The position numbers and the translations under genes were made by a program. DNA of 8,535 nt, from positions 1 to 8,535 of the forward strand of contig SKWC01000481.1 in the NCBI GenBank assembly GCA_007129145.1, written 5' to 3'. The notes below the pieces were generated by a model. That model was not told the DNA's origin, searched no databases, and saw nothing but the letters and a program-made list of their open reading frames with translations. Source of the DNA: Rubritepida sp. GTDB taxonomy: Bacteria; Pseudomonadota; Alphaproteobacteria; Acetobacterales; Acetobacteraceae. This document shows, piece after piece, positions 1 through 6,601 of this stretch (positions are counted from its first letter, which is position 1; every line of letters starts with the position of its first letter).

Positions 1-920
1 CAGCCGATGTCCGCCGTGCAGAAGAAGACGTCCTCGTCGTGATAGTCGAAGGTGTACTTGAACGTCATCGCGGCAAACAGCAGATAACCCGCGGTGGTGT
101 GCAGCACGCCCTTGGGCTTTCCGGTGGAGCCCGAGGTGTAGAGGATGAACAGCGGATCCTCGGCGCCCATCGGCTCGGGCTCGCACGCCGTGGGCTGGGC
201 GCCGCAGAGCGCGCCCCACAGGTGGTCGCGGCCCGGCACCAACGGCACCAGCGCGCCGGTGTTGCGCGCCACGATCACATGCTTCACCGAGGGGCAGGAT
301 TGCAGCGCCTCATCCGCATTGGCCTTGAGCGGCACGATGCGCCCGCCGCGCCTTCCCTCATCGGCGGTGATCAGCACCGCGCATTCGCTGTCCTGGATGC
401 GCGAGGCCAGGCTGTCCGGGCTGAAGCCGCCGAACACCACGGAATGGACGGCGCCGATGCGCGCGCAGGCCAGCATGGCCACCGCGGCTTCGACGATCAT
501 GGGCATGTAAATGCACACCCGGTCGCCCTTGCCCACGCCCAGTTCGCGCAGCGCATTGGCCAGCTGGCACACCCGCGCCAGCAGCTCGCGGTAGGTGGTG
601 TGGCTGTCCGCGGCGGGGTTGTCGCCCTCCCAGATGATCGCGAGCTCGTCGCCGCGCCCGGCGGCGACATGGCGGTCCAGGCAGGAGACCGAGGCGTTCA
701 GCACGCCATCCTCGAACCAGCGGATCGAGACATCGCCGGTGAAGTCGGTGTCCTTGATGCGGGTGGGTTCCTGCATCCAGGCGATGCGGCCCAACTCCTG
801 GCGCCAGAACCCCTCGGGGTCGCGCGCGGCGGCAGCGACCATCGCCTCGCGGCGCTCGGCGTTGATGTGCGCGCGGGCGGCGGCTTCGGGCGGGACGGGG
901 ATCAGGCTGTCATCGGCCAT
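1..920 (-). CDS. acs: acetyl-CoA synthetase, N-terminal 306 residues (3' end outside window)
   Basis: AMP-forming acetate-CoA ligase: activates acetate with ATP to acetyl-AMP, then acetyl-CoA, in the cytoplasm. The frame is open from ATG at 920 to the left edge. The N-terminal ACAS domain includes EGFWRQELGRIAW near residues 36-48 and IRWFEDGVLN at 66-75. Further on are IYMPMIVEAAVAMLACARIGAVHS at about 137-160 and VVFGGFSP at 161-168. RRGGR at 190-194 matches the CoA-binding arginine region of bacterial Acs. The P-loop YTSGSTGKPKG is at 261-271 and CTADIG at 301-306. Family members are about 650 residues, so roughly half is missing, including the C-terminal lysine whose acetylation controls the enzyme. 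A purine-rich AAAAGGGAA lies about 9 nt before the ATG. The gene starts 33 nt after the stop of the binding-protein gene, so the two are probably cotranscribed. The close match to Acs in the signature blocks argues against a propionyl-CoA or acetoacetyl-CoA synthetase. Confidence 0.95.
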   Translation of the reverse strand, partial: MADDSLIPVPPEAAARAHINAERREAMVAAAARDPEGFWRQELGRIAWMQEPTRIKDTDFTGDVSIRWFEDGVLNASVSCLDRHVAAGRGDELAIIWEGDNPAADSHTTYRELLARVCQLANALRELGVGKGDRVCIYMPMIVEAAVAMLACARIGAVHSVVFGGFSPDSLASRIQDSECAVLITADEGRRGGRIVPLKANADEALQSCPSVKHVIVARNTGALVPLVPGRDHLWGALCGAQPTACEPEPMGAEDPLFILYTSGSTGKPKGVLHTTAGYLLFAAMTFKYTFDYHDEDVFFCTADIG

Positions 921-953
921 GGTGGGCGTTCCCTTTTGGCGCGTTGTCCAGGC

Positions 954-1922
954 TCAGCTCTCGGGCCGGATGTCGAGGCGGCGGATCACCTCGCCCCAAT
1001 GGTTGACCTCGGTGCGCACCAGCGCGGCCAGGGCGTCTGGCGTGGTGCCCAGCGGCTCGAAGCCGGCGGTGGTCAGGGCGCGGTTGGTCTCGGGGGCGGC
1101 CATGGCGCGCGTCGCCTCGCTGGCCAGGCGCGCGATGCGCTCCGCAGGCATGCCGCGCGGACCGAACAGGCCGATCCAGCCATAGACGGGGATGCCCGGC
1201 TCGCCCAATTCGAGCAGGGTCGGCACGTCCGGCAGCTGCGTCATCCGCGCCTCGCCGGTCACGGCCAGGGCGCGCGCCTCGCCGGCACTCAGCTGCCCCA
1301 GCACCGCACCCGCGGTGGCCGCCATCACCTCCAGCCGCCCGGCCACGATCTCGGTCACGCTCTGCGGCACCGAGCGGTAGGTGACATGGGTCATGTCCAG
1401 GCTGTGGCGTGCGTTGAACTCGGCCATCACCAGATGCCCGAGCGTGCCCACCCCGATCGAGCCGAAATTGAGCCGGCCCGGGTTCGCCCGCGCATATTCG
1501 ATCAGCTCGCGCACGCTGCGCACCGGCAGGGAGGGGGTGACCGCCAGCACGAAGGGGAGGCGGGCCAGCAGGCTGATGGGCGCCAGATCGACCGGCGGAT
1601 CGTAGGGAAGCTGCGGATTGACCAGCCGCGCGGTCGAGCCCGGGCCGCCGATGGTCACCGCCAGCGTGTGCCCGTCATTGGCGCGCAGCATGGCATCGAC
1701 CGCGATGCTGCCGCCGGCGCCGGGGCGGTTGTCCACCACCATGGGCTGGCCCAGCACCGACTCAAGATGCACCGCCATGGCGCGCGCCGCGATGTCGGGG
1801 GTGGAGCCCGCCGGGAAGCCCACTGTGATGCGCACCGGCCGCTCGGGCCAGGATTGCGCCCAGGCCGGCGTGGCAAGGGCAAGCGCGGGCAGGGCGAGCG
1901 CCGCGCGGCGGGTGGCGGTCAT
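954..1922 (-). CDS. Bug/TctC-family tripartite tricarboxylate transporter substrate-binding protein
   Basis: Periplasmic solute-binding protein of 322 residues, the usual family length. Residues 1-22 form a signal peptide: TRR, a hydrophobic Ala/Leu core, and an AWA cleavage site before Gln23. The twin Arg is compatible with Tat export but lacks the full consensus. Mature family motifs are WPERPVRITVGFPAGSTPDIAAR (about 25-47, with the PAG-x-x-x-D loop that contacts a ligand carboxylate in known Bug structures) and VVDNRPGAGGSIA. LPDVPTLLELG is the usual late motif. Start ATG at 1922 follows a strong GGAGG with 7-nt spacing. No TctA or TctB membrane component is in the window, so it is an orphan receptor here, as is common for this expanded family. 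It lies 23 nt after the CHAP gene and 33 nt before acs. A small carboxylate ligand is inferred; its identity cannot be read from sequence. Confidence 0.93.
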   Translation of the reverse strand: MTATRRAALALPALALATPAWAQSWPERPVRITVGFPAGSTPDIAARAMAVHLESVLGQPMVVDNRPGAGGSIAVDAMLRANDGHTLAVTIGGPGSTARLVNPQLPYDPPVDLAPISLLARLPFVLAVTPSLPVRSVRELIEYARANPGRLNFGSIGVGTLGHLVMAEFNARHSLDMTHVTYRSVPQSVTEIVAGRLEVMAATAGAVLGQLSAGEARALAVTGEARMTQLPDVPTLLELGEPGIPVYGWIGLFGPRGMPAERIARLASEATRAMAAPETNRALTTAGFEPLGTTPDALAALVRTEVNHWGEVIRRLDIRPES

Positions 1923-1945
1923 GGGAATTCCTCCGGATTATGACG

Positions 1946-2473
1946 TTAATATAACCGCGCGGCGGCCATCTCGGAACGGGGCATGATGAAGCCATGCGCC
2001 GGAAAGACGGTGGCCCCCAGGCTCGCGGTGCGCGGATACCACACGCGCACCGCCGTCCAGTCGTTGCGGGCCGAGACATCCAGCACCGGCTGGTCCAGCG
2101 CCACCCGCCCGCGCAGCGCGCCCGAGGCCCAGTTGGCGTGGTCCACCCGGATCTCGCGCGCCGAGACCACCTCGCGCACCACCGCGACATGGCCCTCGCG
2201 CAGCCGGGATGAGCGCGCCAGCACCAGCACCGCGCCGGGGGCCGGGCGCTGGCCGCGCGGGTAGCGCCCATCGGCCGCCGCCCACCATTGCCAGGCGTCG
2301 CCGCGCAGCGCGATGCCCGAGCGCGTGCGCGCATAGGGCACGCAGGAAAGCCCCTCATAGGGCCCGAGGCCCGGCACCGGGCGCGACAGCCCCACGGGCT
2401 GCGCGACCTGCGGCCCGGCGCAGGCCGAAAGCCCGGCAAGCCCGAGCCAGCCCAGCATGGCGCGACGCTGCAT
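1946..2473 (-). CDS. CHAP-domain lipoprotein (putative NlpC/P60-like cell-wall amidase/peptidase)
   Basis: Predicted secreted lipoprotein of 175 residues with one CHAP (cysteine, histidine-dependent amidohydrolase/peptidase) domain. From ATG 2473 the N-terminus is MQRR, a short hydrophobic stretch, then lipobox LSAC with Cys18 as the lipidated residue. The candidate catalytic Cys is C44 in GLSCVPYAR. GDAWQWWAAADG (59-69) and PAPGAVLVL (78-86) follow, then the candidate His H95 in EGHVAVV and polar DHANW (111-115) for the third catalytic position. This is the usual CHAP order. Two ATGs further upstream in frame (2509, 2503) would add 12 or 10 residues and push the signal peptide inward. 2473 is preferred because it gives a normal lipoprotein signal and has a G-run Shine-Dalgarno 8 nt upstream. 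Family knowledge points to cleavage of peptidoglycan peptides, but the substrate is unproven. The gene lies between the acyltransferase and the binding-protein gene, suggesting an envelope role. Confidence 0.82.
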   Translation of the reverse strand: MQRRAMLGWLGLAGLSACAGPQVAQPVGLSRPVPGLGPYEGLSCVPYARTRSGIALRGDAWQWWAAADGRYPRGQRPAPGAVLVLARSSRLREGHVAVVREVVSAREIRVDHANWASGALRGRVALDQPVLDVSARNDWTAVRVWYPRTASLGATVFPAHGFIMPRSEMAAARLY

Positions 2474-2522
2474 GCGGATGTCCCCCCACATCCGCGGCGC
2501 CATCCCCATGGCGCCGCATGGG
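2474..2522 (-). promoter_or_regulatory. structured leader of the CHAP lipoprotein gene: two tandem G-loop hairpins
   Basis: On the transcript, a perfect 10-bp stem (GCGGCGCCAT with ATGGCGCCGC, + positions 2494-2503 and 2508-2517) closes a GGGG loop. It is followed, sharing two bases, by a perfect 8-bp stem (GCGGATGT with ACATCCGC, 2474-2481 and 2488-2495) closing a GGGGGG loop. The second stem ends directly against the ATG at 2473, and its loop is the only Shine-Dalgarno-like sequence. A third perfect pairing, CCCATG with CATGGG (2505-2510 and 2517-2522), is incompatible with the first stem. The pairings are seen directly; a role in translation or transcription control is inference. It could instead be a factor-independent end for the upstream gene (but no T-run follows) or a small palindromic repeat. 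Confidence 0.45.
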
Positions 2523-2540
2523 TCACCCTGCCGCGCGAGG

Positions 2541-2562
2541 CCGTGAAAATCCAGCGAAAATC
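2541..2562 (-). repeat. 11-bp imperfect tandem repeat at the acyltransferase stop codon
   Basis: Two adjacent 11-mers, CCGTGAAAATC and CAGCGAAAATC on the + strand, match at 9 of 11 positions. The right-hand copy covers the first two read bases of the acyltransferase TGA stop complement (2561-2562). The block is AT-richer than its surroundings. No function is evident. Confidence 0.4.
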
Positions 2563-3448
2563 AGTCGCGCCAGCGGCGGTGCATCCACAGCCACTGGCCC
2601 GGATGCTCGCGCACCCAGCCCTCGATGATGCGGTTCAGCAGGGCGGTGGCGGCCTCCACATCCACCCGGCCCGACGCATCGCGCGGCAGTTCGACGGGGC
2701 CCACCAGATCCATGCGGAAGCGCGGCCCGGCCTCGCGGATGCAGCGCAGCCCATAGACCGGCGCCTCGAAGCGGCGCGCCAGCCGCGCCAGCAGCGGGTT
2801 GGCGGCGGCAGGGCGGCCGAAGAAGGGCACGCGCGGGCCGCGGCCGAAGCGCTGGTCAACCAGCATGCCCACCGACAGCCCCTCGTCCAGCGCCTCGGCC
2901 AGGCGGATCGGCGCGGCGAGCCCCGCCGGGATCATGCGGCCCATCAGGCGCTGCCGCAGGCGCTCCACATCGGCGGCGACGAAGCGGTTGTTGGGGCGGC
3001 GATACAGGATGGCCCCGCGCTGGCCATGCGCGGCGGCCACCGCGGCGGGCACCTCCCAATTGCCCAGATGGGCGGCGAAGGTCAGCACCGGCCGACCATC
3101 TGCCAGCAGCCGCTCGAAGGTGGCGAGAACCTCCGCATCCGCATGCACCAGCCCCCCGGCCGGGTCGGCGATGCGATCCAGATGCGGGTATTCGAAGCTG
3201 GTGCGGCCCAGATTGTCCCAGGCCGCGCGCGCGATGGCGGCGTGCTGCGCGGGCGTCATCTCCGGCAGGGCGAGGCGCAGGTTCTCCATCATGAAGCGGT
3301 GGTTGCGCGTCAGCGGCCCGATCAGCCGCAGCACGGCCCCGCCCAGCGCCGAGGCCGCGCGCAGCCCGATCAGGCGCAGCACCGCGAAGGCGAGCCGGCC
3401 GCCCACCGCCGCCAGCCACTCGCCCGCCGTCAGCAGCGCGGCGCGCAT
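2561..3448 (-). CDS. lipid A biosynthesis acyltransferase, LpxL/HtrB family
   Basis: Inner-membrane acyltransferase of the LpxL/LpxM family, which adds secondary acyl chains from acyl-ACP to the lipid A precursor. The protein has 295 residues, normal length. The N-terminal 45 residues are hydrophobic with scattered Arg and probably form the membrane anchor. RNHRFMMENLRLALPEMT (48-65) is the family's N-terminal block. The catalytic HX4E motif is HLGNWE with H127 and E132. YRRPNN (149-154), GMLVDQR (194-200) and VPFFGRPA (207-214) follow, and the hallmark PGQWLWMHRRWR is at 283-294. Start ATG 3448 has GAGG at 5-nt spacing; that GAGG overlaps the TGA of the preceding dehydrogenase gene, 7 nt away, so translational coupling is likely. 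No lpxK, kdtA or other lipid A gene is adjacent. The acyl chain and position (LpxL versus LpxM type, or another lysophospholipid substrate) cannot be decided from sequence, so no symbol is given. Confidence 0.92.
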   Translation of the reverse strand: MRAALLTAGEWLAAVGGRLAFAVLRLIGLRAASALGGAVLRLIGPLTRNHRFMMENLRLALPEMTPAQHAAIARAAWDNLGRTSFEYPHLDRIADPAGGLVHADAEVLATFERLLADGRPVLTFAAHLGNWEVPAAVAAAHGQRGAILYRRPNNRFVAADVERLRQRLMGRMIPAGLAAPIRLAEALDEGLSVGMLVDQRFGRGPRVPFFGRPAAANPLLARLARRFEAPVYGLRCIREAGPRFRMDLVGPVELPRDASGRVDVEAATALLNRIIEGWVREHPGQWLWMHRRWRD

Positions 3449-3455
3449 CGCCGCC

Positions 3456-4478
3456 TCAGAGCGTCACCACGATCTTGCCGAAGACCCGGCGGGATTCGAG
3501 CCGCGCCAGCCCCTCCTGGAAGCGGTCCAGCGGCAGCACCGCATCCAGCACCGGCCGCACGCCCGCCTGCATCTTGTCCAGCCCCTCGGCGATGTTGCGC
3601 AGGGTCGCGCCGAAGCTGCCCATGATGCGCAACTGCCGCTGGAACAGCATCATGAGGTTCGTCTCGGCCGATACGCCCGAGGTCGAGCCGCAGGTCACCA
3701 GCCGTCCGCCCATGCGCAGCGAGAGCATCGAGCCCTGCCAGGTCGAGGCGCCGACATGCTCGAACACCACATCCACGCCGCGCTTGCCGGTGACGCGCCG
3801 CGCCAGGCTCTCGAAGCGGTCGGTGGTGTAGTTCACCACATGGTCGCAGCCGAGTTCGCGCGCCTTCGCGACCTTCTCATCATCGCCCGCGGTGCCGATC
3901 ACGGTGCAGCCGATGGCCTTGGCCATGCGCACCGCGGCCGTGCCGATGCCCGAGCCCGCGGCATGGACCAGAACCACCTCGCCGGGCTCCAGCCTCGCGT
4001 TGTCGAACAGCATGTGCTGGACGGTCGAGAAGGTGATGCCGGCGCAGGCGGCGTCCTCGGTCGTCACGCCGTCCGGCACCGGGACCAGCAGCCGCGCGGG
4101 CATGTTCACGAAGCCCTGGGCGAAGCCATCCACATGGAAGCCGCGGATGCCCGCGATGTTCTCGCAAAGGTTGTCGCGCCCGGCCAGGCATGCGCGGCAG
4201 GTGCCGCAGGTCAGCCCGCCATAGGGCACCACGCGCCGGCCGGGGGCGATGCCGGTGACGCCCTCGCCCAGCGCCACCACCTCGCCCACCGCCTCGGCGC
4301 CCACCGCGATGGGAAGCTGGCGCTTGGCGAAGGCCATGCCGCGCCAGCCCCAGACGTCGATGTGGTTCAGCGCGATGGCGCGCATGGCGATCTGCGCCTC
4401 GCCCGGGCCGGGCGGGGGCGGCGGGGGGACCTCCTCAAGGCGGAGGTCGCGGTCGGCGTGGAGGCGAAGGGCATGCAT
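3456..4478 (-). CDS. medium-chain zinc-binding dehydrogenase/oxidoreductase (Zn_ADH_like group)
   Basis: Cytoplasmic NAD(P)-dependent MDR-superfamily oxidoreductase of 340 residues. A GroES-like N-terminal domain (about 1-130) carries ALNHIDVWGWRG at 36-47. A structural zinc site of four cysteines lies at C91, C94, C97 and C105 (CGTCRACLAGRDNLC). The Rossmann domain has the nucleotide-binding loop HAAGSGIGTAAV (172-183), then GKRGVDVVFEHVG (231-243) and GGRLVTCGSTSG (257-268). It ends with the family FGKIVVTL. The catalytic zinc ligands of classical alcohol dehydrogenases are not apparent: no Cys where the first ligand should be (NHIDVW), and GAE replaces GHE at 60-62. A quinone/enoyl reductase-like activity is therefore as likely as alcohol oxidation. 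The ATG at 4478 has no close Shine-Dalgarno sequence; AGGAGG lies 29 nt upstream with a hairpin between. The next gene starts 7 nt downstream. Confidence 0.9.
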   Translation of the reverse strand: MHALRLHADRDLRLEEVPPPPPPGPGEAQIAMRAIALNHIDVWGWRGMAFAKRQLPIAVGAEAVGEVVALGEGVTGIAPGRRVVPYGGLTCGTCRACLAGRDNLCENIAGIRGFHVDGFAQGFVNMPARLLVPVPDGVTTEDAACAGITFSTVQHMLFDNARLEPGEVVLVHAAGSGIGTAAVRMAKAIGCTVIGTAGDDEKVAKARELGCDHVVNYTTDRFESLARRVTGKRGVDVVFEHVGASTWQGSMLSLRMGGRLVTCGSTSGVSAETNLMMLFQRQLRIMGSFGATLRNIAEGLDKMQAGVRPVLDAVLPLDRFQEGLARLESRRVFGKIVVTL

Positions 4479-4513
4479 GGCGGCGCGGATAGCAGGGAAA
4501 GGCGCCGCCTCCT
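4479..4513 (-). promoter_or_regulatory. Shine-Dalgarno separated from start codon by a perfect hairpin
   Basis: Upstream of the dehydrogenase ATG, the transcript has AGGAGG (read from 4513 to 4508). Its last two bases begin a perfect 8-bp stem, GGCGGCGC with GCGCCGCC (+ strand 4502-4509 and 4479-4486), closing a 15-nt loop and ending directly at the ATG. Unfolded, AGGAGG is 29 nt from the ATG, too far for normal initiation, and no in-frame ATG, GTG or TTG lies between before an in-frame TAG. Folding would bring the purine tract next to the start but also pair its last two bases. The geometry is observed; a regulatory role is inference. Confidence 0.45.
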
Positions 4514-4542
4514 ACCGGGCGGGCTGCGCGGCGTGGCGGTCC

Positions 4543-5370
4543 TCAGCCCTCGATGGGGCAGCTTTCATCGGCCGCCCAATCGGCGAAGCTGAGGTAATAG
4601 GCGCCGACCCCGGTGTAACCCGCGCGCAGGGCGGCCAGCGCCGCCAGCGCGGCGCGCCCGCCGCCGTCGCAATGCGTCACCGCCCGCTCGCCGGGGCGGA
4701 GGCCGGCGCTGGCTAGCCTGGCGCGCAGGGCCTTCGCCGGCAGCAGGCGGTTACCTGGCCCCAGCAGATCGGCGTGTGGCAGGTTCGCGGCCCCCGGCAG
4801 GCGCCCGCCGCGCGGGTTCTTCTTGAGGTCGAGCCCGGCATGCTCGGCCGCGGTGCGGGTGTCGAAGATCTGGGGGCCGGCGCCCGCTGAGAGGGCATCG
4901 CGCAGCGGCGCCTTCTCGATCAGCGCCACATGCCCCGTGCCCAGGCGGGGCTGGAAGGGCAAGGGGGCGGGGGGCGCGGTCGGGCCCGTTTCGACCTGGC
5001 CCGCCGCGGCCAGCAGGGGCTCCAGCGCCGGCCAGCCGCCATCGAGCACCGCCGCCGGCACGCCGAAATGCTGCAGGATGAACCAGCCGCGGGCGGCCTC
5101 GGTCATGCGGCCGTCGTCCAGCACGACCACCGGGCGCGCGCCATCGAGGCCCAGCGCGCCGATGGCCACCGCCCAATGGTCGAGCCTGTCCAGACGCCCC
5201 GCCTCCGACTTGGCGGCGCGGTCCCAATCCGCAATGGGCAGGTGGCGGGCCCCGGTGGCGCGGGCGGCGGCGAAGGCTTCCGCGTCGCGCGCGTCCAGGA
5301 TGATCAGCGCATCGCGGCTGGCCAGCAGTTCCTCGGGCGAAAGCACGGGATCGGAAGGATCGAAGGGCAT
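4543..5370 (-). CDS. two-domain rhodanese-family sulfurtransferase (thiosulfate/3-mercaptopyruvate type)
   Basis: Sulfurtransferase of 275 residues with tandem rhodanese domains, moving sulfane sulfur from thiosulfate or 3-mercaptopyruvate to an acceptor through a Cys persulfide. The N-terminal domain (about 8-120: LIILDARDAEAF, ARHLPIADW, VVVLDDGRMTEAARGWF, VLDGGWPA) is non-catalytic, with Asp where the Cys would be. The C-terminal domain (about 148-270) has IFDTRTAAEHAG, GGRLPGAANLPHADLL and active-site loop HCDGGGRAA with Cys234. That loop differs from both standard versions (CG-[ST]-GVTA in mercaptopyruvate and CRKGVTA in thiosulfate enzymes), so the donor is left open. ATG 5370 is chosen because GAGGT lies about 5 nt upstream. 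ATG 5382 or 5406 would add 4 or 12 residues, and 5406 would overlap chrA. The start is 13 nt after the chrA stop, so cotranscription is likely. No signal peptide is seen, so it is probably cytoplasmic. Confidence 0.88.
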   Translation of the reverse strand: MPFDPSDPVLSPEELLASRDALIILDARDAEAFAAARATGARHLPIADWDRAAKSEAGRLDRLDHWAVAIGALGLDGARPVVVLDDGRMTEAARGWFILQHFGVPAAVLDGGWPALEPLLAAAGQVETGPTAPPAPLPFQPRLGTGHVALIEKAPLRDALSAGAGPQIFDTRTAAEHAGLDLKKNPRGGRLPGAANLPHADLLGPGNRLLPAKALRARLASAGLRPGERAVTHCDGGGRAALAALAALRAGYTGVGAYYLSFADWAADESCPIEG

Positions 5371-5383
5371 CGGCGACCTCATG

Positions 5384-6601
5384 TCAAAGAGTGTATGCCA
5401 GCGCACCGGCCACGGCGGTCAGCACAACCACCGCCACCGCAGGCACTTTCCACAGAACCAGCGCGCCGAAGGCAGCGAGCGCGATGGCGAAATCCCTGGG
5501 CGCGAGCACGCTGGATGTGAAGATCGGATCATACAGCGCCGCCAGCAGGATCCCCACCACCGCCGCATTCACCCCGCGCAGCATGGCCTGCGCCAGCGGC
5601 TTCTTCCGGAAATCATCCCAGAAGGGCAGCATGCCGTACATCAGCAGCAGGCCGGGCAGGAAGATCGCCACCAGCGCGATCACGGCACCCAGCACCCCGT
5701 TGGGGAAGGGCGTGGCGGCCGCGCCCAGGAAGGCGGCGAAGGTGAAGAGCGGGCCGGGCACCGCCTGCGCCACGCCATAGCCGGCGAGGAAGGTCTCCGC
5801 GCTCATCCAGCCGCTGCGCACGAAGCTGACGTCGAGCAGCGGCAGCACCACATGGCCGCCGCCGAACACCAGCGATCCGGCGCGGTAGGAGGCCTCGAAC
5901 AGCGCCAGCGCATGCGGTCCGCCCACCGCGATCAGCGGCAGGCCGAGGAGGATGACGGCGAAGGCGACGAGCGCGCCGATCCCGGCGGCCCGCGGCACGG
6001 TGAAGCTGAGCTGCCCCTCGCCCGGCGCGCCACCGTTGCGAAGCAGCGCCACACCGATCGCCGCCCCGGCCAGGATCACGCCGATCTGCGTCCAGGCGCT
6101 GGGCAGCAGCAGCAGCGCCAGCGTGCCGGCCACCGCCACAGTGGCGCGGGTCCGGTCGGGGCAGAGGCTGCCCGCCATGCCCCACACCGCCTGCGCCACC
6201 ACCGCCACCGCCACCAGCTTCAGCCCGTGCACCACCCCCGCGCCCGTGCCGCCGGCCGCCAGGTCCACGCCATAGGCGGCCAGCAGCATGATCAGCGCCG
6301 ATGGCATGGTGAAGCCGAGCCAGGCGGCCATTCCGCCCGGCAGCCCGCCGCGCATCACGCCGATGGCGAAGCCGGTCTGGCTGCTGGACGGGCCCGGCAG
6401 GAACTGCGCCAGCGCCACGAGATCCGCATAGGCCTGCTCGGTCAGCCATTTGCGGCGGACCACGAATTCCTCGCGGTAGTAGCCGATGTGCGCGATGGGC
6501 CCGCCGAAGGAGGTCAGGCCGAGCCGCAGGAAGATCAGCAGCAGCGAGGTGAAGCTGTCGCGCGGTGGCAGCGCTGCGGGGGGCGGAGGGGCGTCGGACA
6601 T
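5384..6601 (-). CDS. chrA: chromate transporter ChrA, two-domain (long-chain CHR) type
   Basis: Inner-membrane CHR-superfamily anion transporter of 405 residues; family members export chromate, a sulfate analogue, and give chromate resistance. Both CHR domains are present. The first holds FLRLGLTSFGGPIAHIGYYREEFV (24-47), ALAQFLPGPSSSQTGFAIG (63-81) and GGLPGGMAAWLGFTMPSAL. The second holds SYRAGSLVFGGGHVVLPLL (238-256) and YGVAQAVPGPLFTFAAFLGA (275-294). About ten or more hydrophobic segments follow one another, and a Pro/Ala-rich cytoplasmic N-terminus precedes the first. ATG 6601 is chosen because GGAG lies 6 nt upstream and the first 18 codons from the next upstream ATG (6655) look non-coding. 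The Shine-Dalgarno lies within the self-complementary CTCCGGAG. No chrB regulator is in the window, so real chromate resistance is uncertain and sulfate or another oxyanion is possible. It follows mtnC by 110 nt and precedes the sulfurtransferase by 13 nt. Confidence 0.94.
   Translation of the reverse strand: MSDAPPPPAALPPRDSFTSLLLIFLRLGLTSFGGPIAHIGYYREEFVVRRKWLTEQAYADLVALAQFLPGPSSSQTGFAIGVMRGGLPGGMAAWLGFTMPSALIMLLAAYGVDLAAGGTGAGVVHGLKLVAVAVVAQAVWGMAGSLCPDRTRATVAVAGTLALLLLPSAWTQIGVILAGAAIGVALLRNGGAPGEGQLSFTVPRAAGIGALVAFAVILLGLPLIAVGGPHALALFEASYRAGSLVFGGGHVVLPLLDVSFVRSGWMSAETFLAGYGVAQAVPGPLFTFAAFLGAAATPFPNGVLGAVIALVAIFLPGLLLMYGMLPFWDDFRKKPLAQAMLRGVNAAVVGILLAALYDPIFTSSVLAPRDFAIALAAFGALVLWKVPAVAVVVLTAVAGALAYTL

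Noticed and set aside
39..1943. 634-codon open frame on the + strand
   Set aside because: It lies antisense to acs and the binding-protein gene, both clearly coding by family motifs. It is rich in Arg, Gly, His and Gln with no recognisable domain, as expected for a complementary-strand frame in GC-rich DNA.
2288..4592. Long + strand open frames (445 and 597 codons) opposite the acyltransferase and dehydrogenase genes
   Set aside because: They are low-complexity Arg/Ala/His-rich translations opposite well-supported genes, with no motif or plausible start context.
5371..5406. Upstream ATG starts (5382, 5406) for the sulfurtransferase
   Set aside because: The 5406 start would overlap the end of chrA and lacks a Shine-Dalgarno sequence; 5370 has GAGGT at good spacing and gives a normal N-terminus.
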